From assembly GCA_938012815.1 (NCBI GenBank), contig CALLVV010000025.1, positions 1 through 51,685 on the forward strand: a stretch of 51,685 nt of DNA. Reading direction: 5' to 3'. Position numbers and translations under genes: made by a program. Shown one piece after another: positions 24,623-32,039 of the stretch. The stretch is from an uncultured Propionibacteriaceae bacterium. Lineage in GTDB: Bacteria > Actinomycetota > Actinomycetes > Propionibacteriales > Propionibacteriaceae. Every line of letters begins with the position of its first letter. Position 1 is the first letter of the stretch. Below the pieces are notes generated by a model that was not told where the DNA came from, made no database searches, and worked only from the letters and a program-made list of their open reading frames with translations.

Positions 24623-25332
24623 GGGATCACCACCGCAGGTTCGCCTCGGCCCAGGAGCAGGGGAATGGTTGCGGCCAGCTGGGTCGGGCCTCCGGGTGGG
24701 GATGAGATGGTGAGCCCGCCACCCGCGGCTGCCAGACGTTCCCTCATGCCTGCCAGCCCGTGCCCGGGAACGATTCTCGCGCCCCCCGGTCCCCGGTCGA
24801 CGACGGAGACCCGGAGGTTCCGGTCAGCGGCCAGCAGCACGGTCACCTCCGCGCGGGGAGCGTACTTGGCAGCGTTTCCGATGGCCTCACAGGCGAAGAA
24901 ATAGCCGACGGCCAGCACCCCCTCGGGGAGTTCGGGCAGCGGTTGCGGGGCGACGATGCGGACCCGGTTGGCCGCGGTGGCCGCCACCTCCTCGAGCGCC
25001 GCAGGGAGACCCTGTTGCCTGAGCAACTGCGGGTGGATGCCGCGGATCGTCCGGCGAAGCGCCCCCAGGCCCTCCTGAATGGCGGTGTTGGCCTCGGCCA
25101 GGAGCTGCGCGGCGACGGGATCGCTCTCGACCGCTGGGGAGAGCTGCGCCTCCCCCACCTTCATGGCGGCGGCCACCAGGTACTGCTGGGCACCGTCGTG
25201 GAGATCGCGTTCGATGCGGTGGCGCTCCACCTCGTAGGCCTCGACGATGACACGCCGCGAAGCGGTGAGCTCGGCGATCCGCTGGGCGGCCTCCTGCTCA
25301 TGGCTGACCCACCGTTTCCTTCCCCAACGCAT
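24619..25332 (-). CDS. Histidine kinase without a membrane sensor (HisKA_3 type)
   Basis: A 237-residue kinase starting MRWGRKRWVSHEQEAAQRIA. It has a short N-terminal helix, the dimerisation and phosphoacceptor helix ERHRIERDLHDGAQQ with His45, and a HATPase_c domain (CEAIGNAAKYAPRA, VVDRGPGG, GHGLAGMRERLAAAGG). There is no transmembrane segment or recognised sensor domain, so input must come from a partner, perhaps the FtsX-type transporter encoded divergently. The ATG at 25332 is the first in a frame that shows homology. Confidence 0.88.
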   Translation of the reverse strand: MRWGRKRWVSHEQEAAQRIAELTASRRVIVEAYEVERHRIERDLHDGAQQYLVAAAMKVGEAQLSPAVESDPVAAQLLAEANTAIQEGLGALRRTIRGIHPQLLRQQGLPAALEEVAATAANRVRIVAPQPLPELPEGVLAVGYFFACEAIGNAAKYAPRAEVTVLLAADRNLRVSVVDRGPGGARIVPGHGLAGMRERLAAAGGGLTISSPPGGPTQLAATIPLLLGRGEPAVVIP

Positions 25333-25413
25333 GACAAGAATCTATCGCGCACCCCGCGAATCCCACGACCAAGGGTTGAACCGGCACTGAACACCCCTCC
25401 CTTCCGAGGCCAG

Positions 25414-25551
25414 TTGAGCCAGCACGTGAGCGAAGCGAACGGCTGAGTCGAAACCACTCCGGCAGCCCAACAACGACCCTGACCCCAGTCCCCGGACACC
25501 CTCACCATGGTTTCGACACGACCCACTCGCAGAGCTCGCAGGCCGGTTCAA
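25414..25551. repeat. Inverted pair of REP-like repeats
   Basis: Two arms of about 44 bases face each other: 25508-25551 runs TGGTTTCGACACG to GGTTCAA on the plus strand, and 25414-25456 runs TGGTTTCGAC to GGCTCAA on the minus strand. Each carries an internal GC-rich portion (CTTCGCTC-like). Words such as GGTTTCGAC..CTCAA are familiar from intergenic repeats scattered in actinobacterial genomes. The pair fills most of the 325-base gap between divergent operons. The rest of the gap shows nothing I can name. Confidence 0.5.
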
Positions 25552-25657
25552 GCAGTTCCGAGGGCATGCGGTGTAGGAGAATGGGTAGTGCTGACACCAC
25601 CCCGAATGTGAAATGCACCCTGTGTTGCACGACCGATCCCGGCGATGGAATTGAGAC

Positions 25658-26368
25658 ATGTTCAACGACACCTATTCAGCGGCCCTGTTGACCACCCACG
25701 ACATCACCAAGAGCTTCGGCACGGTCAAGGCACTGGCCGGGGTTTCCCTCGCCATCGCATCCGGCGAGTCCGTGGCAATCATGGGGCCCTCCGGTTCCGG
25801 CAAGTCCACCCTCCTGCACTGCCTGTCGGGGGTGCTGGTCCCGAACGACGGTCGAGTGTTGTTCGCGGGCGAGGACCTCACCGGAATGTCCGACGCGCAA
25901 CGCTCCCACCTGCGCCTGAGCCAGTTCGGTTTCGTCTTCCAGGACGGCCAGCTGATCCCGGAACTCCCGGCCCGCGAGAACGTGGCGCTGCCGCTACTGC
26001 TCACCGGCACCCGGCGGCGCACCGCGCTGGCGAAGGCCGACGAGGTCCTGGCGAAGATCGGCATTCCCGATCTGGCCGATCGCCGCCCCTCCGACATGTC
26101 CGGCGGGCAAGCGCAGCGGGTCGCGATAGCCCGCGCACTGGCGGCGAACCCCCGGGTGGTGTTCGCCGACGAACCGAGCGGCGCCCTCGACCAGGCCACG
26201 GGCCACGAGGTGATGCAGCTTTTGACCGCCACTGTCGCCCAGGCCGGGGCATCGCTGGTGATGGTCACCCACGACCCGGCGGTCGCCCGCTGGTGTTCGC
26301 GCTTGGTGGAGATCCGTGACGGCCTGGTCCACGCCGACCGCCGCATCGACGTGAAGGTCCCGCGATGA
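25658..26368 (+). CDS. ABC transporter ATP-binding protein (MacB/LolD type)
   Basis: A 236-residue ATPase (MFNDTYSAALLTTHDITKSF). Walker A is GPSGSGKST (43-51), the Q-loop is in FGFVFQDGQLI, the signature is MSGGQAQR, Walker B is VVFADEPSG, and the switch His is in MVTHDPAV. It overlaps the permease start by four bases (ATGA). The pair is transcribed away from a NarL-type two-component system. This is an arrangement seen in peptide or antibiotic resistance exporters; the substrate is not known. Confidence 0.93.
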   Translation: MFNDTYSAALLTTHDITKSFGTVKALAGVSLAIASGESVAIMGPSGSGKSTLLHCLSGVLVPNDGRVLFAGEDLTGMSDAQRSHLRLSQFGFVFQDGQLIPELPARENVALPLLLTGTRRRTALAKADEVLAKIGIPDLADRRPSDMSGGQAQRVAIARALAANPRVVFADEPSGALDQATGHEVMQLLTATVAQAGASLVMVTHDPAVARWCSRLVEIRDGLVHADRRIDVKVPR

Positions 26369-27777
26369 GCGCCGCCACCGGTCTGACCGGTCTCACGTTC
26401 CAGCTCACCCGCGCACGTTTCGCGGTTCGCCAGGGCGAGGCCCTGCTGTTCTTCGCCTCGGTGCTGGCAAACACCATATCCGCGGCCCTGGCTTTCACCA
26501 TCGCAGGTGGAACCATGATGTTCCACGAACGTTGGCACCACCCCACGGGCGTGCTGGCCACCCTCAAGGCGGAGGATCCCACCTTCGACCTGATCCTGAT
26601 GTTCTACCTCATCCTGGCCCTGATCGCCACGGCCCTCCTGGTGCCCGCCATGATATCCCTGTCCGCATCAGCGGCGGTGCTGGGAGCACGAGGCCGGGAG
26701 CAGCGGCTGTCGGCCCTGCGGTTGCTCGGCCTGAGTTCCGGCGACGTGACCCGCATGTCGCTCATCGACTCGGCCATCCAGGCGGGCATCGGCACCCTCC
26801 TCGGCGGTTTGTCCTATCTGGTGACCGCTCCCGCCTGGGGTGCGCTGGAGTTCCAGAGCCAGCCGGTGGCGCTGGTGCTGCCCTGGTGGCTGGCGCTGAC
26901 CGTCGCCGCCGCGAACGTCGTCATCGCGCTGATCGCCACCTGGTGGGGTCTGCGGCAGGTGCGGATCTCCCCGCTCGGCGTCGCACGCCGCGGCGTGAAG
27001 CCCCCCACGACCTGGAAGCGGGTCGCAGTGTTCGTCGGAATCCTGGTGGCTGCATTCGTCCTGCTTCCTCACCTCCTGACCGGCCGGGAGGTCATGGGCT
27101 ACGTGGTGTTCGCTGCGATCATCGGCTGCGTGATCTTCGGCTACAACCTCTTCGGACCGTGGATGCTCCAGCGCTTTTCTCGCCTGTACTTCCTGCTTCC
27201 CGGGCCCGCGGCTCTGATGGCCGGGCGTCGGATCATGGCCGACCCCCGAAGCGCTTGGCGCCGCATCGGCGGGCTGGGGATCCTGGCCCTGATCGCGGGC
27301 TACCTCGGGAGGATGCCCTTCGAGATGGAAGCCAAGGGTAGCGAGGCCCTCGCGATTTTCTCCGAAAAAGTCACGTGGGATTTCACCAAGGGGGTCGTCA
27401 TCACCCTGGCCGTCGCCCTGATGCTGACCGCCACCTCCATTCTCATCAGTCAGGCCTCGTCGGTGTTCGAACGTTCCGACCTCACGATCGCGCTGCACCG
27501 CCTCGGCACTCCTGAGCCCTTCCACGCGCGGGCGCAATGGCTGGAGAATCTGGGACCGCTTGCACTGGTCACCACCACGGGCTATCTGATCGGGTTCGGC
27601 TTGGCGCAACCGATGGCGAGCCTAGCGGAGAAACACGGGCTCCACACACCCGTGACCGGGATCGTGGTGGTGATCGCGGTGATCGTGGCGGGCTTCGTCC
27701 TTGCCGCCCTGGCCCTACTGGCCACCCAACCCCTCCAGAAGCGGGTGCTGGGAACCCAGCGTCGCCGCAACGACTGA
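26365..27777 (+). CDS. FtsX-family ABC transporter permease
   Basis: A 470-residue protein with about ten membrane segments. The first FtsX block (about 70-190, MFYLILALIATALLVPAMIS, REQRLSALRLLGLSSGDVTR) and the second (about 330-470) flank a central membrane region. The RLLGLSSGDVTRMSLIDSAI coupling region is typical of FtsX permeases, where it contacts the ATPase. Large extracytoplasmic loops are lacking, unlike the other FtsX protein in the window. A strong hairpin follows 11 bases after the stop. Confidence 0.85.
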   Translation: MSAATGLTGLTFQLTRARFAVRQGEALLFFASVLANTISAALAFTIAGGTMMFHERWHHPTGVLATLKAEDPTFDLILMFYLILALIATALLVPAMISLSASAAVLGARGREQRLSALRLLGLSSGDVTRMSLIDSAIQAGIGTLLGGLSYLVTAPAWGALEFQSQPVALVLPWWLALTVAAANVVIALIATWWGLRQVRISPLGVARRGVKPPTTWKRVAVFVGILVAAFVLLPHLLTGREVMGYVVFAAIIGCVIFGYNLFGPWMLQRFSRLYFLLPGPAALMAGRRIMADPRSAWRRIGGLGILALIAGYLGRMPFEMEAKGSEALAIFSEKVTWDFTKGVVITLAVALMLTATSILISQASSVFERSDLTIALHRLGTPEPFHARAQWLENLGPLALVTTTGYLIGFGLAQPMASLAEKHGLHTPVTGIVVVIAVIVAGFVLAALALLATQPLQKRVLGTQRRRND

Positions 27778-27788
27778 CCACTCACCGG

Positions 27789-27828
27789 CCTCCCGGCCCG
27801 GATCGGCGGCACGCCCCGGGCCGGGAGG
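27789..27828 (+). terminator. Terminator of the FtsX-type ABC operon
   Basis: CCTCCCGGCCCGG (27789-27801) and its exact complement (27816-27828), 14-base loop, starting 11 bases after the permease stop. There is no T-run after it. Confidence 0.6.
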
Positions 27829-28254
27829 TCACAACTGTGCCCCGACGTGGCTGCGCACCGCCATCCGCCACGTACCCATGGCCGGCAGGACGAACCCCAC
27901 GAAAGAGGCCGCGAGCAACACCGGCTCGGGATGGTATCAATCGCGAGGGGCCCATTCATTTCCCCGGAGCCCCCGGAATCCCGTCAGACCAGTGGTCTCA
28001 TTCGGCGCGCGTAGGTTCGCGACAACAAGTATCGACGGACGGAGTCGTCCCCACACCCACCGTGCAGAAGATCCTGCAGATGCACAGGAAACGCTTTGCC
28101 TGGACGGCCTGCGTCATGGCACCGGGCATTGGTGATCAGCGCCGTCGCCCTGGTGCAGCAGCGGCGACATCGGGACACGCGGACGTCCTACCGGAACATC
28201 ACACAACATCGCCGATCCACCTGATGCCCCGTCCGGTCCACAACGCGCTTCCCC
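27829..28254. other. Non-coding stretch before the amino acid importer promoter
   Basis: About 425 bases. I find no open frame with protein-like composition, no strong hairpin and no repeat. Its composition is less GC-biased than the flanking genes. Confidence 0.4.
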
Positions 28255-28284
28255 TTGACTCCGCGCATGGCTCCGACCTAGTGT
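28255..28284 (+). promoter_or_regulatory. Promoter of the Cys-rich leader and importer operon
   Basis: TTGACT (28255-28260), 18-base spacer, TAGTGT (28279-28284, a TAnnnT -10). The start point expected 7-9 bases after the -10 is 28291-28293, where the leader ORF's ATG stands, so its mRNA would be leaderless. Confidence 0.6.
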
Positions 28285-28292
28285 CTGACCTC

Positions 28293-28376
28293 ATGGAACA
28301 TCCCCGCATGATGCAGCTTGGCGCGCACTTCACCGCCTCTGCCTGCCGGTGTTCCTGCCCGGTCCATCAGTTCTGA
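28293..28376 (+). CDS. Putative cysteine-rich regulatory leader peptide (27 aa)
   Basis: A 27-codon ORF, too short for most gene finders: it starts MEHPRMMQLG, ends ACRCSCPVHQF, and has three Cys codons (residues 18, 20 and 22) in a window of five. There is no Shine-Dalgarno; the promoter places transcription start at the ATG. Mycobacteria have leaderless polycysteine uORFs that attenuate cysteine-related genes, and this ORF has the same features: leaderless, short, Cys-clustered near the end, and 141 bases before an amino acid importer. The proposed role is a sensor of Cys-tRNA charge. No homologue is known to me. Chance occurrence remains possible, since the identification rests on position, promoter and Cys clustering. 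Confidence 0.6.
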   Translation: MEHPRMMQLGAHFTASACRCSCPVHQF

Positions 28377-28516
28377 CGCACCTGGAAGTCCGGATCGTCC
28401 CGGAATTTTCGTCTTCACTGCGCACTCGTAGTCCTCTGCGTTTTCCGGTAGCCATCGCAAACTGACCCGTCACACCCATTGATGGTCAACGATCCACACC
28501 CTGAGCAAGGAGCATC
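28348..28516 (+). promoter_or_regulatory. Potential RNA switch pairing Cys codons with the importer's Shine-Dalgarno
   Basis: GGTGTTCCT (28348-28356), which spans the second Cys codon region of the leader ORF, can pair with AGGAGCATC (28508-28516), which contains the Shine-Dalgarno of the substrate-binding protein gene: nine pairs, two of them G-U. A ribosome paused on the Cys codons would cover the first strand and free the second. This is my reading of complementarity; no folding was computed. Confidence 0.4.
28389..28410 (+). terminator. Weak terminator-like hairpin after the leader ORF
   Basis: TCCGG (28389-28393), 6-base loop, CCGGA (28400-28404), then ATTTTC. The stem is only five pairs. 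It stands 12 bases after the leader ORF stop, where an attenuator would be expected. Confidence 0.3.
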
Positions 28517-28517
28517 C

Positions 28518-29393
28518 ATGTCCCTTTCCCGTCGCCACATCCTGGGTAGCGCACTCGCGTCGCTGGTCCTGCCCCTCTCCGCCTGTTCCGGGGCATCGCC
28601 CGACCCGGTCGCATCCTCCGGCACTGGGTCGGCCGGCAACGGACAGTTCCGGACCCTCGACCAGATCAAATCCTCTGGCACCGTCAGGATTGGGGTTTTC
28701 AGCGACAAAGCCCCCTTCGGGTACGTCGATACCGATGGAAAACCCGCAGGCTATGACGTGGTCTATGCGGAGAGAATTGGCAAGGATCTCGGCACAGAGG
28801 TCGAGTACGTTCCCGTCGAGGCCGCCTCCCGGGTCGAGTTCCTGCAGACCGCGAAGGTCGACATCATCCTGGCGAATTTCACCGTCACGCCAGAGCGCAA
28901 GGAGAAGGTCGACTTCGCCGATCCCTACATGAAGGTCTCCCTCGGGGTCGTCTCCCCCGACTCGGCGCTGATCACGGAGGAGCCCCAGCTCAAGGACAAG
29001 AAGATCATCGTGGTCAAGGGCACCACGGCCGAGACCTGGTTGGCCGCAAGCCATCCGGAGATCGAACCAGACAAGTACGAGCAGTACAACGACGCCACCA
29101 GCGCCCTGGCGGATGGCCGCGGGGACGCCTGGATCACCGACAACACCGAGGCCCTCGCCTGGGCGATCGCCAGCGACGGTTTCACCGCGGGTATCACGAG
29201 CCTCGGCGATCCCGACAGCATCGCGGGTGCCGTGACCAAGGGCAACGAGACGCTGCTGTCGTGGCTGAACGAACACCTGGTCACCCTCGGCAAGGAACAG
29301 TTCTTCCACGCCGACTTCGAACAGACCCTGCGACCCGTCTACGGCGATTCGGCGTCCGCGGAGGAACTGGTGGTCGAAGGAGGCCAGCTCTGA
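28518..29393 (+). CDS. Polar amino acid ABC importer, substrate-binding lipoprotein (probably cysteine/cystine)
   Basis: A 291-residue lipoprotein. The signal peptide MSLSRRHILGSALASLVLPL ends in the lipobox LSAC (lipidated Cys23); the SRRHILG start also looks Tat-compatible. The mature part is a SBP_bac_3 domain (VRIGVFSDKAPFGYVDTDGK, ANFTVTPERKEKVDFADPYM, ITDNTEALAW). The ATG at 28518 has AAGGAG nine bases upstream. The segment ANFTVTPERKEKVDFADPYM reminds me of CjaA-type cysteine-binding proteins, and the Cys-rich leader supports cysteine or cystine, but glutamate/aspartate binders are close relatives. Two permeases and an ATPase follow. Confidence 0.88.
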   Translation: MSLSRRHILGSALASLVLPLSACSGASPDPVASSGTGSAGNGQFRTLDQIKSSGTVRIGVFSDKAPFGYVDTDGKPAGYDVVYAERIGKDLGTEVEYVPVEAASRVEFLQTAKVDIILANFTVTPERKEKVDFADPYMKVSLGVVSPDSALITEEPQLKDKKIIVVKGTTAETWLAASHPEIEPDKYEQYNDATSALADGRGDAWITDNTEALAWAIASDGFTAGITSLGDPDSIAGAVTKGNETLLSWLNEHLVTLGKEQFFHADFEQTLRPVYGDSASAEELVVEGGQL

Positions 29394-29421
29394 GCGCGGG
29401 GAACGTCACCAGGGAGCGGGC

Positions 29422-30081
29422 ATGAACTGGGGCATCGTCTTCAGCTCGGCTCCCGTCTACGCCGAGGCGGCCCTGCTCACGGTGCGGGTCGCACTGTTCG
29501 GGATCATCGGTGCCCTGCTCGTGGGAATCTGCTGCGCCGTGGCGCAGCATTTCCGCATCCCCGTGGCCCGCCAACTTGCGGCTGTGTACGTCGAGATCTC
29601 ACGCAACACCCCGCTTCTGGTGCAGCTCTTCTTCCTCTACTACGGGCTGCCGAAGCTCGGGCTCAAACTGGACCAGGAGATCTGCGCCATCATCGGTCTT
29701 ACCTTCCTTGGCGGCAGTTTCATGGCGGAGACGCTGCGCAGCGGGCTGGATGCGGTCGAACCGATCCAGTTGCAGTCCTCCCTGAGCCTCGGCCTGACAC
29801 CATGGCAGGCAATGCGGAGGGTGATCCTGCCACAGGCAGTCGCCATCAGTATGCCCGGCATCACGGCGAATCTGGTGTTCCTGGTGAAGGAAACCTCCGT
29901 GGTCAGCATCATCGCCCTGCCCGATCTGGTGTTCAGGGCGAAGGAACAGATCGGTTCGAGATACCAGACCTCCGAGGCTCTGCTGCTGCTCGTCGTCTGC
30001 TACCTGATCATCCTGCTCCCGGTCTCGCTGGGCGCCGGTTTCCTGGAGAGGAGGCTGCGCCGTGCAGCGTTCGGGGATTGA
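29422..30081 (+). CDS. Polar amino acid ABC importer permease 1
   Basis: A 219-residue HisM/GlnP-type permease with about five transmembrane segments. The EAA-loop motif AMRRVILPQAVAISMPGITA (family consensus EAA..G......LPQA) docks the ATPase. The start is an ATG at 29422 with a purine-rich GGGAG upstream. Its end overlaps the next permease gene by 20 bases, so the two are translationally coupled. It works with the lipoprotein upstream. Confidence 0.93.
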   Translation: MNWGIVFSSAPVYAEAALLTVRVALFGIIGALLVGICCAVAQHFRIPVARQLAAVYVEISRNTPLLVQLFFLYYGLPKLGLKLDQEICAIIGLTFLGGSFMAETLRSGLDAVEPIQLQSSLSLGLTPWQAMRRVILPQAVAISMPGITANLVFLVKETSVVSIIALPDLVFRAKEQIGSRYQTSEALLLLVVCYLIILLPVSLGAGFLERRLRRAAFGD

Positions 30082-30742
30082 ACTGGTCCTCCAGGGACGG
30101 AATCTGCTCCGCCTGCTCGAGGGGCTGTGGGTCAGCGCATCCATCGCCCTGATCGCCATGGCCTTCTCGATCGTGCTCGGCATCGGTCTGGGCATCGTCA
30201 TGACATCGCGAAACCCGGTGGTGAAACTACTCACCCGCATCTACCTGGAGGTGGTGCGGATCATGCCGCAGATCGTGCTGCTGTTCCTGGTGTTCTTCGA
30301 CCTGGCCCGCTACCTCGGGGTCAACCTCGACGGCCAGGCGGCCGCGGTCGTCGTGTTCACGCTGTGGGGCACGGCCGAGATGGGTGACCTGGTGCGTTCC
30401 GCCATCACGTCGATCCCGAAACACCAGTACGCCAGCGCGCAGGCACTCGGACTGACCCCGTGGCAGGTGCAGCGTCACGTCGTTCTGCCCCAGGCGGCAC
30501 GTCGTCTGCTCCCGACCACCATCAACCTGACCAACCGCATGATCATGACCACTCCCCTGGTGGCTCTCATCGGTGTGGTCGAGGTGCTGAAGGTCGGTCA
30601 ACAGATCATCGACGTCAACCGTTTCACCCATCCCGACGGCGCCCTGTGGATCTACGGCACCGTGCTGATCATGTACTTCGTCGTGTGTTTCCCGATCTCG
30701 TGGGGTGCGCGGCGTCTCGAGAGGAAGTGGGCCACCACATGA
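30062..30742 (+). CDS. Polar amino acid ABC importer permease 2
   Basis: A 226-residue permease with GTG start (MQRSGIELVLQGRNLLRLLE), five transmembrane segments and the coupling loop QVQRHVVLPQAARRLLPTTI. It pairs with permease 1 as a heterodimer, as is usual in the HisM/HisQ class. It overlaps the ATPase gene as ATGA. Confidence 0.93.
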   Translation: MQRSGIELVLQGRNLLRLLEGLWVSASIALIAMAFSIVLGIGLGIVMTSRNPVVKLLTRIYLEVVRIMPQIVLLFLVFFDLARYLGVNLDGQAAAVVVFTLWGTAEMGDLVRSAITSIPKHQYASAQALGLTPWQVQRHVVLPQAARRLLPTTINLTNRMIMTTPLVALIGVVEVLKVGQQIIDVNRFTHPDGALWIYGTVLIMYFVVCFPISWGARRLERKWATT

Positions 30743-31497
30743 CCCCGATGCTGCGAATCTCAGGTCTGGGGAAGAACTACGGGGACCTCCGTGCCTTGGA
30801 CGGAATCGACCTGGAGGTCGTCCCCGGCGAGGTGATCGCTGTCGTCGGCCCCTCGGGCTGCGGGAAATCGACGCTGCTGCGTTGCCTGAACGGCCTGGAG
30901 GCGATCACCGACGGCAGTGTGGAACTGGACGGTGTGACCATCACGAATCCCGGAACCCGCTGGACCGAGATCCGGCAACGCGTCGGGATGGTGTTCCAGA
31001 GCTACGAGCTGTTCCCGCACCTGAACGTGATGGACAACCTGCTGCTCGGGCCTCGCCTGGTGCAGGGACGCGAACGCAACGAAGCCGTCAAGGAGGCCAC
31101 GAGGCTGCTGGAGCGTGTCGGGCTCGCCGCGAAGGCGAGGTCGCTGCCACGCGAGCTGTCGGGAGGCCAGAAACAGCGGGTCGCGATCGTGCGGGCGTTG
31201 ATGATGCACCCGGAGCTGCTGCTGCTCGACGAGATCACCGCGTCCCTGGACCCGGAGATCGTCCGCGAGGTCCTCGACGTGGTGCTGGAGCTGGCCGCCG
31301 ATGGCATGACGATGCTCATCGTCACCCACGAGATGCCCTTCGCGCGGGCGATTGCGGATCGGGTTGTGCTGATGGATGCGGGTCGGATCGTCGAGATCGC
31401 CCCGCCGGAGAAGTTCTTCACCGCTCCCGAGACGGAACGCGCACGGGCGTTCCTCAGGACGTTCGAGTTCGATTCCGTCCGCCATCGGAAGAGCTGA
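30739..31497 (+). CDS. Polar amino acid ABC importer ATPase
   Basis: A 252-residue ATPase of the GlnQ/HisP class (MTPMLRISGLGKNYGDLRAL). Walker A is GPSGCGKST (37-45), the Q-loop is in VGMVFQSYELFPHL, the signature is LSGGQKQR, Walker B is LLLLDEITA, and the switch His is in IVTHEMPFA. Last gene of the importer operon; a hairpin follows 36 bases later. Substrate assignment depends on the binding protein. Confidence 0.95.
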   Translation: MTPMLRISGLGKNYGDLRALDGIDLEVVPGEVIAVVGPSGCGKSTLLRCLNGLEAITDGSVELDGVTITNPGTRWTEIRQRVGMVFQSYELFPHLNVMDNLLLGPRLVQGRERNEAVKEATRLLERVGLAAKARSLPRELSGGQKQRVAIVRALMMHPELLLLDEITASLDPEIVREVLDVVLELAADGMTMLIVTHEMPFARAIADRVVLMDAGRIVEIAPPEKFFTAPETERARAFLRTFEFDSVRHRKS

Positions 31498-31532
31498 CGA
31501 GGTGCCACGGACCGGGGCTTTCTCGCACGTGA

Positions 31533-31557
31533 CGGTCGCGGTTCTCAACCGCGACCG
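31533..31557 (+). terminator. Terminator of the amino acid importer operon
   Basis: CGGTCGCGGTT (31533-31543), loop CTC, AACCGCGACCG (31547-31557), an 11-pair perfect stem, 36 bases after the ATPase stop. T-run absent. The remaining 31558-32039 holds only the membrane-protein remnant noted separately. Confidence 0.6.
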
Positions 31558-31619
31558 GTCAGGAACTGACCGCGTATTCGTGAAAACCTCTGCCTGCTGT
31601 TCACCCGCGCACCGAAGTT

Positions 31620-31857
31620 GCTTTTCACGGACCGTTTCGGCTTCCTTCCAGAAGAAACCCAGGTACATGACGATGCAGAGGAAGCCCAGCAGCCAGAAGA
31701 ACTGGTTCCTCCCGGACAGTTGCGGATACAACAGGAGAGGCATCAGCAGGCCAGGGGGCAGAAACAACAGACGCCACCACGTGTTCAAACCCATCCGCGA
31801 GACGATGACAGCTGCCACAGCCAGCAGCAGCAACAGGCCCCAAGCCAAGAAGACCAT
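31620..31857 (-). pseudogene. Hydrophobic ORF remnant without a stop of its own
   Basis: From an ATG at 31857 the frame encodes MVFLAWGLLLLLAVAAVIVS and two further hydrophobic stretches (WWRLLFLPPGLLMPLLLYPQ; FFWLLGFLCIVMYLGFFWKE), a credible three-helix small membrane protein of about 75 residues. After that the composition turns polar and the frame stays open on into the antisense of the importer ATPase, down to 30760. A real gene would not overlap the ATPase for 740 bases, so this is probably the 5' fragment of a decayed gene, or a chance frame. I know no family for it. Confidence 0.3.
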
Positions 31858-32039
31858 CGAGAATCAGAGCTTCTTTCCCAGAAGTGGTTGCGTAGATCGG
31901 ACCAGAAATCACTGTGGGAGAGCAGAGCGTCGATGTCAAGCATCACGGTTGGCTGAGTCCCCCGCCATGGAAAACCTAAGGGTGATCATCAGCAGCGAGC
32001 GTCTCCCGCAGCAGTGGCAGCGCAGCAATCGTTTGGATC

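Noticed and set aside
27829..28254. T-box or other known riboswitch before the amino acid importer
   Set aside because: I found no T-box sequence or recognisable aptamer; the promoter at 28255 lies after this stretch, so it is not in the leader.
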